Shown in pieces: positions 36,138 through 44,197 of a stretch of 64,000 bases of DNA (positions are counted from its first letter, which is position 1; every line of letters starts with the position of its first letter). The notes beneath the pieces were generated by a model that was not told where the DNA came from, did not search any database, and saw only the letters and a program-made list of their open reading frames with translations. The stretch spans positions 1,426,001 through 1,490,000 of the forward strand of contig NC_004347.2 in the NCBI RefSeq assembly GCF_000146165.2, given 5' to 3'. This stretch comes from Shewanella oneidensis MR-1. Lineage in GTDB: Bacteria > Pseudomonadota > Gammaproteobacteria > Enterobacterales > Shewanellaceae. A program made the translations under genes and the position numbers.

Positions 36138-36471
36138 GCAGCTGTTTGCCACCATGGCCGCCGCAGTGATTGCGGCGGTCGCCTCCAGCCTTTGCTGTAT
36201 TGCGCCCTTAATCTATTTAGTGTTTGGCGTCTCTGCGGCGGGGCTGTCGGGGTTATCGAGTTTAGGTTGGTTACAAGTGCCCATGTTGATCCTGTCAACC
36301 GGGCTAATCTTGCTTGGGTTTTGGCGTTTGTACTTTGCCAAAAAACCGCTTTGCACAGGCAAGTTTAGCCGAGGACAAATGTTGCTCATCTACTGGCTTA
36401 GCGTGCCGATTGTGCTGGCCTTTCAGCTTTATCCTTTTGTTTTACCTTGGTTGCTTGAGGTGTTTGAATGA
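36088..36471 (+). CDS. MerT-like mercuric ion transporter
   Basis: The protein has 127 residues from ATG 36088, or 120 from ATG 36109 (MTTSQASSVKQLFATMAAAV). Both starts lie inside the 3' end of the transglutaminase gene in another frame. Three membrane helices are predicted. The first has the vicinal cysteine pair in SSLCCIAPLIYLVFGVSAAG, which in MerT takes Hg(II) from MerP. The second pair is represented only by one Cys (KKPLCTGKF, about residue 90). It is followed by a MerP-like protein with a coupled start. No merA or merR is in the window, so the metal could be another soft ion. Confidence 0.88.
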   Translation: MSQKYLPMTTSQASSVKQLFATMAAAVIAAVASSLCCIAPLIYLVFGVSAAGLSGLSSLGWLQVPMLILSTGLILLGFWRLYFAKKPLCTGKFSRGQMLLIYWLSVPIVLAFQLYPFVLPWLLEVFE

Positions 36472-36776
36472 AGCTACTATCACGTATCACACGATTGACT
36501 CTATTAGTCATCACATCATTGGGATTTACGCCCTTCACTTGGGCAGACAATCTGTTGGTCACACTCGATGTTAAAGGTATGACTTGCCCATTGTGCGTCA
36601 CCGTCGTCAATCAAGCCCTGCGCAAAACCGATGGCGTGATTAAAGCCAAAGCCAATCTGAAAACCGAGCAAGCGGTAGTGACAGTCGCTGAGGATTATAA
36701 CCTCGACAATCTGCTAAAAGCTGTTGATGCCACCGGATACAAAGGCAGCATCAACAAGGTCGAAAAGCAGAGCTGA
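36468..36776 (+). CDS. MerP-like periplasmic heavy-metal binding protein
   Basis: The 102-residue protein has a signal peptide (cleavage near WADNL, about residue 25) and one HMA domain. The metal motif GMTCPLC (about residues 38-44) and the VTVVNQALRKTDGVIKAKANLKTEQAVVTV fold pattern are clear. It should bind Hg(II), Cu(I) or a similar ion in the periplasm and pass it to the MerT-like protein. Its ATG overlaps the MerT stop (ATGA). It is the third and last gene of the transglutaminase-merT-merP operon. Confidence 0.9.
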   Translation: MKLLSRITRLTLLVITSLGFTPFTWADNLLVTLDVKGMTCPLCVTVVNQALRKTDGVIKAKANLKTEQAVVTVAEDYNLDNLLKAVDATGYKGSINKVEKQS

Positions 36777-36813
36777 GAAACTTTTATCCGTTCGAGCGAG
36801 TCGTTAGAGCAGG

Positions 36814-39777
36814 CTAATCTTGGCTTTCTAGAACGGCTTTTAAGCGCGCAAAGGTTTTCATTGAGTCCGTGGCTAACATCGTTTGATAGGCTGGATTTTG
36901 GGCGTGCAACTCATATTGATTCGGCGCTGTTTTTCTAACAACGCGGAGCAAATACTGGTTATCACCCGTATCGTCTTGGGTTTCGATTGCCATGGTCAAG
37001 TTAGAGATAGACCCTGCGCTCTCTGGCGTGACCCATTCCAGCAGCAATAAATCGCCATCTTGAATTGGATTTTTACCCCCATTCATCGAATTGCCAGACG
37101 CGGGGGCAACAAAGTGCCGTTTCGGATCAAGCAAACCGTAGCCAGAAGGGACGCAATAGTGCTCAGCATTTTGTGCTGAACCGTGCTTAAAGTGGCCACA
37201 GGCGATTTTCAGTTCAGGATAGAAGGGCAACAATGTTCCTTCTGTTGATGGCGTTGACTCAAAAGGCAACACCTGCGCCAGTGGTTTTGCTGTCGTGTTG
37301 GTATTTCTGGTGTTGTTAGTGCTGGCATTGCTCGTGTTCACCGTGGCTTTTTGCTGCGGGCGTTGCACATATTGTGCTAAACGCAAATCGACTAGCTCTT
37401 GTACCCAGTCATGCAGCAGTTCGATATCCGCTTCATCTATCGTAAATGTAGCCACAAAACGCTGCTTAGCGTCTATTTGAAACCACGGCGGTGTTTTACT
37501 ATTGGCCTTTGTAAAAGCGTTAATTGGGTTGTTTTTCCAATAAGTTAACCAGCCTTTATCCTGAGCCTTAAATTGCTTGGCGGCCTGCGTTAATTCCTGC
37601 GCCATTAAATCGGGTCTGCGACAAAATACAGCATGACTACGTTCAGCAAGTGCCGCAAGCGTGGGCGGATTGCGTAAACCATCGAGTTCGAGCAGGGCTT
37701 CGAGCAAAATGGCTTTGAAGGATTTTGTCATGGTGGTGGTTTCAACTCCATGCAGCAAAAAATCACCATAACGCGTCACCATATCCGTGAAGCACGGCTC
37801 AGCCTCTTGGCTGGCCACGAGGTGGAACCAGCTTTGTGCTTGTTGACGCACTTTATTCATCTCAACCCCGTGATGGTAAAACTCGCTGGCGGTGGGACGA
37901 TGGGCTAACTGGTTCGCAAGTTGTTGATATTCTTCTTGCACAGAAAAGCGCAACCGTTTAACTAAGTTTTGCCAAAACTCAATCAGTTCCAGATCAAAAT
38001 TGACATGACAACCTTTGGGTAGCGCGTTGACTTGATTGAGATTTCTTAATACTTCCCGCAGACTGCCAAGGTTATACAGTGTTGTCGGCCGATTTAAAAA
38101 TGACTCGTGATTACCAATAAAATCAAGCACAACCAGTTTTTGCTTTTGGGTTTGATGGCTAAGACGCAACCCTCGACCTAACTGCTGCAAAAACAGGATT
38201 TTTGACTCGGTTGGACGGATCATCAAAATCGTATCAATCGCTGGCAGATCCGTGCCTTCATTAAATAAATCGACAGAGAAAATAACCTCGATACTTCCTT
38301 GCGCTAACCATTGCAGTGCTTGATTACGGCGCACTTTTGAGTCGCTGTAAACGGCGATGGCGTTAATGCCTTTGCTGGTGAAATACTTGGCCATAAAGTC
38401 AGCATGTTTTTTGGAGACACAAAAGGCTAAGGTGCGACTTTGCTTACTCTGCTGCCAATGATGCAGAACATGGGTTGCGCGGCGTTGGGTGGCAAGGGCA
38501 TTATCCAAAGCATCGGGATCAAACTTGCCGTTTCGCCAAGGGATGTCTTGATAATTGACCGCTTGATCGTAAATGCCGTGATAATCAAACGGCACCAGTA
38601 ACTTCCCATCAATGCCATGCACTAGATTGCGTTCAAACACCAGATTGTTATCGCATAAACTAAGGATATCCGCTTGATCCGAACGCTCTGGTGTGGCGGT
38701 TAAACCAAGGAGAAATTGGGGACGAAAATAGGCCAGCAGTTGGCGATAGCTTTTGGCTGCCGCGTGATGGAATTCGTCCACCACAATATAATCGAAATGA
38801 TCGGCAGCAAAGCGCTGTAGATGCTGTAGCTTGCCAAGGGTGGCTACCGATGCAAACAGATAGTCCGTCTTTTCATCTTGATTCAAGCCATTATACGAAC
38901 CTGTTTTTGCTTCAGGCACCAATTGGTTAAAGGTCTTTTCCGCTTGAATAAGGATCTCTTCTCGGTGGGCAACAAATAGTACCTTTTTGGCTGCAGTTTG
39001 CAGGGTATCAAATGCGGCCAACCAGGTTTTGCCCATGCCCGTTGCCAGTACTACTAATCCTCTGGTGAAACCCTGTTCACGGCTCGCCTTCAGTGCTGCT
39101 AATGCCTCCATTTGTACGGCATTGGGCGTTGGCGGCTCGATATGTTCTTGTTCTTCGTAAAGACTAACGGCGGCAATCCCCCGTTGTTGCTTCGTGTGTT
39201 GGTAGCGACTAAGGTAGCTGTCGATCCACACATGGGTCAGCACCTGACTCTCAGTGTGGTTAAAAATCGCCTCAAACTGCTTACGGATATGGGCAAACTC
39301 AAGCGCTGCGGGTGAGGTGAGTGGCAGCTCAAAATCATGGCGTAAGGCCCATTCATGGCTGTGTAATAACGCGGTTTTACTGATGTTATTAGAGCCTATC
39401 CATGCGCAACCTTCGATTATTTCATCCTGCTCACTACGGATAAAAATGTACGACTTCATATGAAAGCTTTGCTGGCCGCACACAAATATTTTGCACTGGG
39501 CACCACGTTCGGCCAGTAGCATCAAACGGCGCAGGGCAACAGGATGGCTGATGCAGAGATAATCCGACGTTAGCAGTTTTAAGCTCGCACCACTTTGTAA
39601 GGCATCAAGCAGCGGATCAAACAGTAAATCGAGACCTGACGGTTGGATAAACGAGACGGAAATTTCGATTTCACTGGCGTGATTAATGGCTTGGATCAGC
39701 CTTGGTAGCAAGGGATCGTTTGCACCGCCGTAGGACAGTTTTTTGCCTGAGTAGAGTGAGGTTTGTTGTTCTATCAT
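36814..39777 (-). CDS. PLD nuclease-SF2 helicase-DUF3427 protein with LexA-like C-terminus
   Basis: The 987-residue protein has an N-terminal PLD-like nuclease domain (His106-x-Lys108, then GSN at 128-130) with one HKD-type half-site. An SF2 helicase follows, with Walker A TGMGKT (246-251), DEFH (334-337), TATPE (360-364) and helicase C with SVDLFNEGTDLP and QQLGRGLR. The DUF3427 region follows. The last 100 residues carry SGNSMNGGKNPIQDGDLLLL (894-913) and YLLRVVRK...ELHAQNPAY, which align by eye to the LexA/UmuD S24 fold with the catalytic Ser kept but the Lys position occupied by Arg945. A methyltransferase gene ends 3 bases upstream. A role in DNA defence or repair is inferred. Confidence 0.88.
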   Translation of the reverse strand: MIEQQTSLYSGKKLSYGGANDPLLPRLIQAINHASEIEISVSFIQPSGLDLLFDPLLDALQSGASLKLLTSDYLCISHPVALRRLMLLAERGAQCKIFVCGQQSFHMKSYIFIRSEQDEIIEGCAWIGSNNISKTALLHSHEWALRHDFELPLTSPAALEFAHIRKQFEAIFNHTESQVLTHVWIDSYLSRYQHTKQQRGIAAVSLYEEQEHIEPPTPNAVQMEALAALKASREQGFTRGLVVLATGMGKTWLAAFDTLQTAAKKVLFVAHREEILIQAEKTFNQLVPEAKTGSYNGLNQDEKTDYLFASVATLGKLQHLQRFAADHFDYIVVDEFHHAAAKSYRQLLAYFRPQFLLGLTATPERSDQADILSLCDNNLVFERNLVHGIDGKLLVPFDYHGIYDQAVNYQDIPWRNGKFDPDALDNALATQRRATHVLHHWQQSKQSRTLAFCVSKKHADFMAKYFTSKGINAIAVYSDSKVRRNQALQWLAQGSIEVIFSVDLFNEGTDLPAIDTILMIRPTESKILFLQQLGRGLRLSHQTQKQKLVVLDFIGNHESFLNRPTTLYNLGSLREVLRNLNQVNALPKGCHVNFDLELIEFWQNLVKRLRFSVQEEYQQLANQLAHRPTASEFYHHGVEMNKVRQQAQSWFHLVASQEAEPCFTDMVTRYGDFLLHGVETTTMTKSFKAILLEALLELDGLRNPPTLAALAERSHAVFCRRPDLMAQELTQAAKQFKAQDKGWLTYWKNNPINAFTKANSKTPPWFQIDAKQRFVATFTIDEADIELLHDWVQELVDLRLAQYVQRPQQKATVNTSNASTNNTRNTNTTAKPLAQVLPFESTPSTEGTLLPFYPELKIACGHFKHGSAQNAEHYCVPSGYGLLDPKRHFVAPASGNSMNGGKNPIQDGDLLLLEWVTPESAGSISNLTMAIETQDDTGDNQYLLRVVRKTAPNQYELHAQNPAYQTMLATDSMKTFARLKAVLESQD

Positions 39778-39780
39778 GGT

Positions 39781-40359
39781 TTACCGCTTAAGGAGTACTG
39801 CATTGAGCCACTGTTCGTTTTCACGTCCAACGCGTAAATCGGTTGTTAGCCAGACTTTATCAATCACAAGTGGCGAACCAGTTAATAGCTCGGCTAAGAG
39901 TGCTTCATCACAGTGGGTAAAGCTGCGGCCATCACGTTCGACTTCACCCTGTCCATATTTGAATGAGCAGTAAAACGCACCGCCTGATTTCAACATACTG
40001 GCAAGATGCGCGAAGGCATCTGGTAGTGAGGCTTTTGATACATGCAGCAGTGAGGCACAGGCCCAAATACCGTCATATTGCAGAGTCGATGTGAACTGCA
40101 TAAAGGTGGCAACCCTAACAGGCTTGCCGAGCAACTGCTGCGCGAGCGTGGCAAGAGCTGCACTGGCATCAAAGGCATCAACGTGAAAACCAAGTTCGAT
40201 CAATCGTTTACTGTCTCTACCTGAGCCGCAACCTGCATCAAGTACGCTGCCACCTTTCGGTAAGTAAGGGGTAAATTGTTCAAGTAGGGAGGAAGAGTCA
40301 ACTTCTACCGTCGAGGCATAAAACGAGCTGGCGTTTTGATTATAAAAATCGATGGACAT
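39781..40359 (-). CDS. Class I SAM-dependent methyltransferase
   Basis: The 192-residue protein has motif I VLDAGCGSGRDSKRLIELGF (about residues 39-58), a post-I acidic residue in VDAFDAS, and the motif IV-like YDGIWACASLLHV. This resembles the small-molecule (Tam/TehB/UbiE-like) branch; no target recognition domain or DPPY/NPPY motif of DNA methylases is seen. AAGGAGTCTTT before the ATG is a strong ribosome site. It is the first gene of a two-gene operon with the PLD-helicase, with a 3-base gap. The substrate is unknown. Confidence 0.9.
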   Translation of the reverse strand: MSIDFYNQNASSFYASTVEVDSSSLLEQFTPYLPKGGSVLDAGCGSGRDSKRLIELGFHVDAFDASAALATLAQQLLGKPVRVATFMQFTSTLQYDGIWACASLLHVSKASLPDAFAHLASMLKSGGAFYCSFKYGQGEVERDGRSFTHCDEALLAELLTGSPLVIDKVWLTTDLRVGRENEQWLNAVLLKR

Positions 40360-40485
40360 AAAGACTCCTTATCAGCCTGTCGATAGTAGCTTTTTAGTCT
40401 TTATTGTTCAATGCGTTAGAAAGTATGATGTTCAGCCTGAGTTTGAAAGGGTGAGTTGTTAAGTCTCGCGCTGGCGGGGAATGGC

Positions 40486-40515
40486 AAGGGGTTAACAGGT
40501 GAGTGTTAACCCCTT
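40486..40515. terminator. Hairpin downstream of the cupin gene
   Basis: AAGGGGTTAACA-GGTGAG-TGTTAACCCCTT, then TTTT on the plus strand. The stem is perfect, 12 pairs. It lies after the cupin stop on the minus strand, where the T-run is weak, so the direction is uncertain. Confidence 0.65.
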
Positions 40516-40545
40516 TTTTGAAGCGTTTTACTTCGGTTTTTTAAA

Positions 40546-41289
40546 TCATTTTTTGAAGAAAGCTTCGTTGGTGCCGTATGGGCCTAAGTTTAAATCGCGT
40601 TTGCGGATGGCATCTACGCGGTCAAAGGCTTCTTCGGCTACGCGTAGGTTTTTAACATCCTTACGCCAGTAGTATTTAAATCCATCAAAGTGCGCGTTGT
40701 TTGGATACCAGTAAAACACACCTAAACCTTCTTTATTGAGGATTGGGGTGTTGTGGATATGGGCACCAGGAATATAGAAGTATTGACCTTTGGCCAGTGT
40801 TTCAAATTTATTGTTCGCCAATGTTTTACTGGTGCCGTTGACCACGTAATAACACTCTGGTTGACCGTGGAAATGTGGCTCATGGTCTGATTTTAAACCA
40901 TTGGTGATACCAATTACGACAGGGCTATCTGATAGCTCTTTCCAGATATAACCCACAGGTGAGTTTTTAGGGTCGCAGTTTTTGGCTTCGAGCACGTTAC
41001 CGTGGTCATCCAAGGTTTTACAAAAACGTTGGTCTGCGGCAATGCTGTCATTGGGTTTGATAGTGTTAAAGTCGATTTTGCCAGCTTCCCAATCGGCAAT
41101 GTAGGCCTCGATTTCAGGGTTGCTGCACTGCTCTGGCATCGTGTTTTGCGGCACATAGGGCGTGCTGTCGTACGGTACTGGCGTCATTTGTTGATAGGGC
41201 AGTTGCGCGTGGTTACATTGTGGGCCTTGAGCCATAACAGCTGTTGAAGTTAGTGCCGCTAATCCGAAAAGCATTTTTAATTTCATCAT
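40546..41289 (-). CDS. Exported cupin-domain protein (possible lyase)
   Basis: The 247-residue protein has a signal peptide (MMKLKMLFGLAALTSTAVMAQG). A single cupin barrel fills about residues 110-210, with metal ligands in His139-x-His141-xxx-Glu145-x-Tyr147 and a second His near PGAHIHN (177-179). The HxHxxxExY spacing resembles the DMSP-lyase cupin superfamily, but the protein is much shorter than periplasmic DddY (about 400 residues), so this is only a hypothesis. Four Cys in the N-terminal half may form disulfides. It is the last gene of the flavoprotein-cytochrome-porin set but has its own upstream palindrome at 41414-41439. Confidence 0.8.
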   Translation of the reverse strand: MMKLKMLFGLAALTSTAVMAQGPQCNHAQLPYQQMTPVPYDSTPYVPQNTMPEQCSNPEIEAYIADWEAGKIDFNTIKPNDSIAADQRFCKTLDDHGNVLEAKNCDPKNSPVGYIWKELSDSPVVIGITNGLKSDHEPHFHGQPECYYVVNGTSKTLANNKFETLAKGQYFYIPGAHIHNTPILNKEGLGVFYWYPNNAHFDGFKYYWRKDVKNLRVAEEAFDRVDAIRKRDLNLGPYGTNEAFFKK

Positions 41290-41413
41290 TCCAATCCTAT
41301 TTTAAATCGCTTAATGGCGATATTGTGTTGGTTATTTTGTTACGTGACTAACAATAAAGTGATTGGTTAATGGTAAAGGTGAATTGGATCACGCCATGTT
41401 TTGAGTGGCAAAC

Positions 41414-41439
41414 TTATTCGTGACTTTACTCGCGAATAA
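41414..41439. promoter_or_regulatory. Palindromic operator upstream of the cupin gene
   Basis: TTATTCGTGA-CTTTAC-TCGCGAATAA: 10-base arms, one mismatch, 6-base spacer. The same left arm and spacer length recur upstream of the flavoprotein gene at 45812. It is a candidate site for the nearby TetR protein. Confidence 0.65.
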
Positions 41440-41458
41440 TCTTACCGTCCGAGCCGTT

Positions 41459-42541
41459 TTAGAGCTGCAATTGTATGCTTAACTGCGCGTAGTTGGACTT
41501 TCCCTGCTGCGCATTGGGATGGACTGAGCTGTTGTTATCCTCAATTTGATAGCGGCCAACTTCAACACCTAGGGTGAGTGCTTGGGTTAAATTGGTAAAC
41601 AGATTCACACCAAAGTGGCTGCGATCCGTTTGTTCTCTCTCAGTGCTTGTGTGTCCAAAAAAGAGTGTCGAACGGGTGTAGTCAGTCCAAAAGTGCCGGT
41701 AGGCAAACATGGCGGATGTCGTGGTTTCTAATTCTCCTTGGATGATATCGCGCGCGGCATCGGTGCCGACATAACGACCTAGGTGGCCGTAATGCAATTG
41801 CAGGCGCAGATCATCTTGGCCAAAGGTAAAGAGTTTGGCAGCAAGGGAGAGCCCGCCAGCCCATTGTGACGTGCCTGCAGGATCTAAATAACGCACTAAG
41901 CCCGAGATAGACACATTGCCCCACTCGCCGGATTGGTTGTAGCGGGCAATCATGTCTGGGATATAGTCATGACTGGTATCAATCCAGTTAGGTTTTGCTG
42001 GTGTGGCGTTGGTTATTCCATCCGTTTGAGCTTGAGTGCCGTAGGTGTAGGGATTTTCGAGGGCGAATTGCCATTGTTCGGTGCTGTATCGGATAAGTGC
42101 TTGTCTTACCATGGCTTGTCCAACTAATGGCCCACCTAAATCGGCTGTTTCGGCAAAGGTACTGGTATTGACTAAGGTTGACCAAGTTTGCCCAGCGGTG
42201 ATGCCTTGATAACTGATATAAGCATGCCTAAGTCGTGGACTGTAGGAGTTGGAGATAATCGGGTTTCCTTGGCTTGAGCCGACAAAATCGATTTCGGCAA
42301 AGGCTTTGGCTTCATCGGTGTTGAACGACAGGTTAAAGCGGCTTTCTTGGGCGCCAAATTGGGTGCGTTTGGTGTGTTCGACAACGTTGCCTCCGCCTGT
42401 CCAACTGTCTTGAAAGGCCACATTGCCTTCAACAAAGCGGGTGTTGGCCTTAATAAATCCACCTAACTGCACATCGGCGGCATACAGTGAGGATGAACAG
42501 ATAAAATAAACGGCAAGTGTAGGTAAAGATTGTAGTTTCAT
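41459..42541 (-). CDS. DcaP-like outer-membrane porin
   Basis: The 360-residue protein has a signal peptide (MKLQSLPTLAVYFICSSSLYAAD), alternating beta-strand patterns and a C-terminal hydrophobic/aromatic strand (NYAQLSIQLQL). The GGFIKANTRF start and the ITAGQTWSTLVNTSTFAETADLGGP segment are typical of DcaP-like trimeric porins, which take up dicarboxylates and other organic acids in Acinetobacter. In this locus it probably admits an organic electron acceptor. It follows a terminator after the first porin. Confidence 0.87.
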   Translation of the reverse strand: MKLQSLPTLAVYFICSSSLYAADVQLGGFIKANTRFVEGNVAFQDSWTGGGNVVEHTKRTQFGAQESRFNLSFNTDEAKAFAEIDFVGSSQGNPIISNSYSPRLRHAYISYQGITAGQTWSTLVNTSTFAETADLGGPLVGQAMVRQALIRYSTEQWQFALENPYTYGTQAQTDGITNATPAKPNWIDTSHDYIPDMIARYNQSGEWGNVSISGLVRYLDPAGTSQWAGGLSLAAKLFTFGQDDLRLQLHYGHLGRYVGTDAARDIIQGELETTTSAMFAYRHFWTDYTRSTLFFGHTSTEREQTDRSHFGVNLFTNLTQALTLGVEVGRYQIEDNNSSVHPNAQQGKSNYAQLSIQLQL

Positions 42542-42564
42542 CGTTCACTCTATGGGGAAAACGT

Positions 42565-42591
42565 AAAAAAAAAGCCCTAACGAATAGGGCC
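42565..42591 (-). terminator. Intrinsic terminator after the first porin gene
   Basis: On the minus strand GGCCCTA-TTCGT-TAGGGC is followed by nine Ts. It lies between the two porin genes and would end or attenuate transcription before the DcaP-like gene. Confidence 0.88.
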
Positions 42592-42649
42592 AAAAAAGTT
42601 GAGCAGTTTAAAACGGCAGGGAGGAGGGACGTCCTAAACTGCGCAAATA

Positions 42650-43786
42650 TTAGAAGTAGTAACCAAAGTTGATGTTGATACGTTTATCCCAATCGTTACC
42701 GACTTCAGGTAGGCCAACGTGGTCGTTATTGGCTGTTGAGAAGGTCATGTTTTTACCCATCACAAAGTCAATCATGGTGTAAGTTGGGCCAGCAGAAATC
42801 GCCATACCGGTGACGTTTTGCATGCTGTTGTCATAGCTATCGTCATCAACATCAGGCGTCATTAAACCAAAGTCGTTATAAAACTTAATGTTGCCCCAAT
42901 CTGTGTTAACGGTTTTGGCAATGTTGATGTTATAGGCTTGGCCCTTAGAGGCGATTTCATATTGCCAGCTCACCACCGATACGCCAATTTTGTTGTCGTC
43001 GATAGCATCTGCAGCATTGTATTCATACTGCATGGCTTGCATTTGTAGGTTCCAGCCGTTGTAGCTGCTGTCTAAATGCAGGGCTACAGCATAGCGGTCG
43101 CCATTATTGCCGGTTTTGCTGTTGTAGATTTGACCAACCTGTACTGAGCCGCCAACTGTCGTTGAGCCACCTTCGTATTCCGCGGTGTAGGTTTGGCGTA
43201 CGTTGAGTTGGTTGGTTTCTTCGTTGTTGTATTCAGTGCCATTGATGGTGCCGGTATACAAGTCAGTTGAATAACGCTTGTTTTCGGTTGGGCCGTATTC
43301 GGCGTTTTTATAAAACGCTAAATCGGTATGCCAGCCGTTTTTCTCATAGGTCGCTTTTAAGCCGATGTCATGGTCATCTTCAAAGCCTAAATAGTAAGGT
43401 AGGCCAAACCACCAACTGTTAGAGATAAACTCGCGGTTACCAAAGGGCACTTTGTTAATACCAAATTGCAGTTGCCAATCTGGATTGATGTCGTAATAGC
43501 CATAACCATACTTGATATAGTTTGTGCCTGAGGTAAAACGGTATTCTGCCGCGAGACCGAAATCGCCTTTTTTACCATCGAATTTAATTGCGGCCATATC
43601 GAAGTTAAAGTCACCGCCTTTATCTTTCGATTTTTCATCATAATCGCGATAGCCATAGTTAACGCGCACTGCACCGCCAACATTGATGCCATCTTCTTGC
43701 TCAGCAGCAAAAGCGCTAGCTTGGGAGAGTGCGATAGCCGTTGCCACCATGGACAACATAAACCGAGTTGATTTTTTCATCATCAT
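42650..43786 (-). CDS. Outer-membrane porin
   Basis: The 378-residue protein from the first of three tandem Met codons has a signal peptide ending near AFAAEQ. AAGGTA is best spaced for the third Met at 43780. Repeated amphipathic beta strands and the C-terminal GNDWDKRININFGYYF, ending in aromatic Phe, mark a beta-barrel. The family seems close to the porins annotated beside Shewanella flavocytochromes, but I cannot name it. The tetraheme cytochrome gene ends 36 bases upstream, so the two are probably co-transcribed with the reductase. Confidence 0.87.
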   Translation of the reverse strand: MMMKKSTRFMLSMVATAIALSQASAFAAEQEDGINVGGAVRVNYGYRDYDEKSKDKGGDFNFDMAAIKFDGKKGDFGLAAEYRFTSGTNYIKYGYGYYDINPDWQLQFGINKVPFGNREFISNSWWFGLPYYLGFEDDHDIGLKATYEKNGWHTDLAFYKNAEYGPTENKRYSTDLYTGTINGTEYNNEETNQLNVRQTYTAEYEGGSTTVGGSVQVGQIYNSKTGNNGDRYAVALHLDSSYNGWNLQMQAMQYEYNAADAIDDNKIGVSVVSWQYEIASKGQAYNINIAKTVNTDWGNIKFYNDFGLMTPDVDDDSYDNSMQNVTGMAISAGPTYTMIDFVMGKNMTFSTANNDHVGLPEVGNDWDKRININFGYYF

Positions 43787-43822
43787 TACCTTTTTTAAGT
43801 TTTTGTATTATAAAAAATTTAT

Positions 43823-44194
43823 TTACATTTCTTTGAACCAAGTACGGTGGCACTCTGCACACACTGGAGCCTTTTTCTCATGCTCGCCGTGGCAGGCTAA
43901 GCAGCTGGCGCCTTGGTTGTAGTGCAGCGATTTGTGTGGATGGGCCTCAGGGATCGCAAGCTTGGACTCATCAACCGGAATACTGTTTATTTCACCGTGA
44001 CACTCAACGCAGGCAGCATCGGTGGCATTTTGTTTACCCGAACCTTGGTGACATCCGTTACAGCCATCTTGGTAGATAAATTCGTGGTTGGTTCTGCCTT
44101 GGGTGCTGCCTTTCATCTTGACAAGATCTCCGGCATTGGCTGCGCCAGTGAACAGAGTTGCAACAACGAGTGTGAGTAGTAATGTTTTCATCAT
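43823..44194 (-). CDS. Periplasmic tetraheme cytochrome c
   Basis: The 123-residue protein has a signal peptide (cleavage near ANAGD). Four heme motifs can be counted: CNGCH, CVECH, CLACH and CAECH, with further His residues as distal ligands. The layout matches the cytochrome domain of flavocytochrome c fumarate reductases and the separate tetraheme subunits of methacrylate-type reductases. It should carry electrons from the quinol/CymA pool to the flavoprotein encoded 3 bases upstream. It is a two-protein version of what is one polypeptide in FccA. Confidence 0.94.
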   Translation of the reverse strand: MMKTLLLTLVVATLFTGAANAGDLVKMKGSTQGRTNHEFIYQDGCNGCHQGSGKQNATDAACVECHGEINSIPVDESKLAIPEAHPHKSLHYNQGASCLACHGEHEKKAPVCAECHRTWFKEM

Positions 44195-44197
44195 GAT

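Noticed and set aside
39781..40359. Calling the methyltransferase a DNA modification enzyme
   Set aside because: No DPPY/NPPY or cytosine-C5 motif and no target-recognition domain; motif I resembles small-molecule methylases.
40781..41000. Assigning the cupin as DddY DMSP lyase
   Set aside because: Only the HxHxxxExY spacing matches; length is 247 versus about 400 and the N-terminal part differs. Kept as a hypothesis only.
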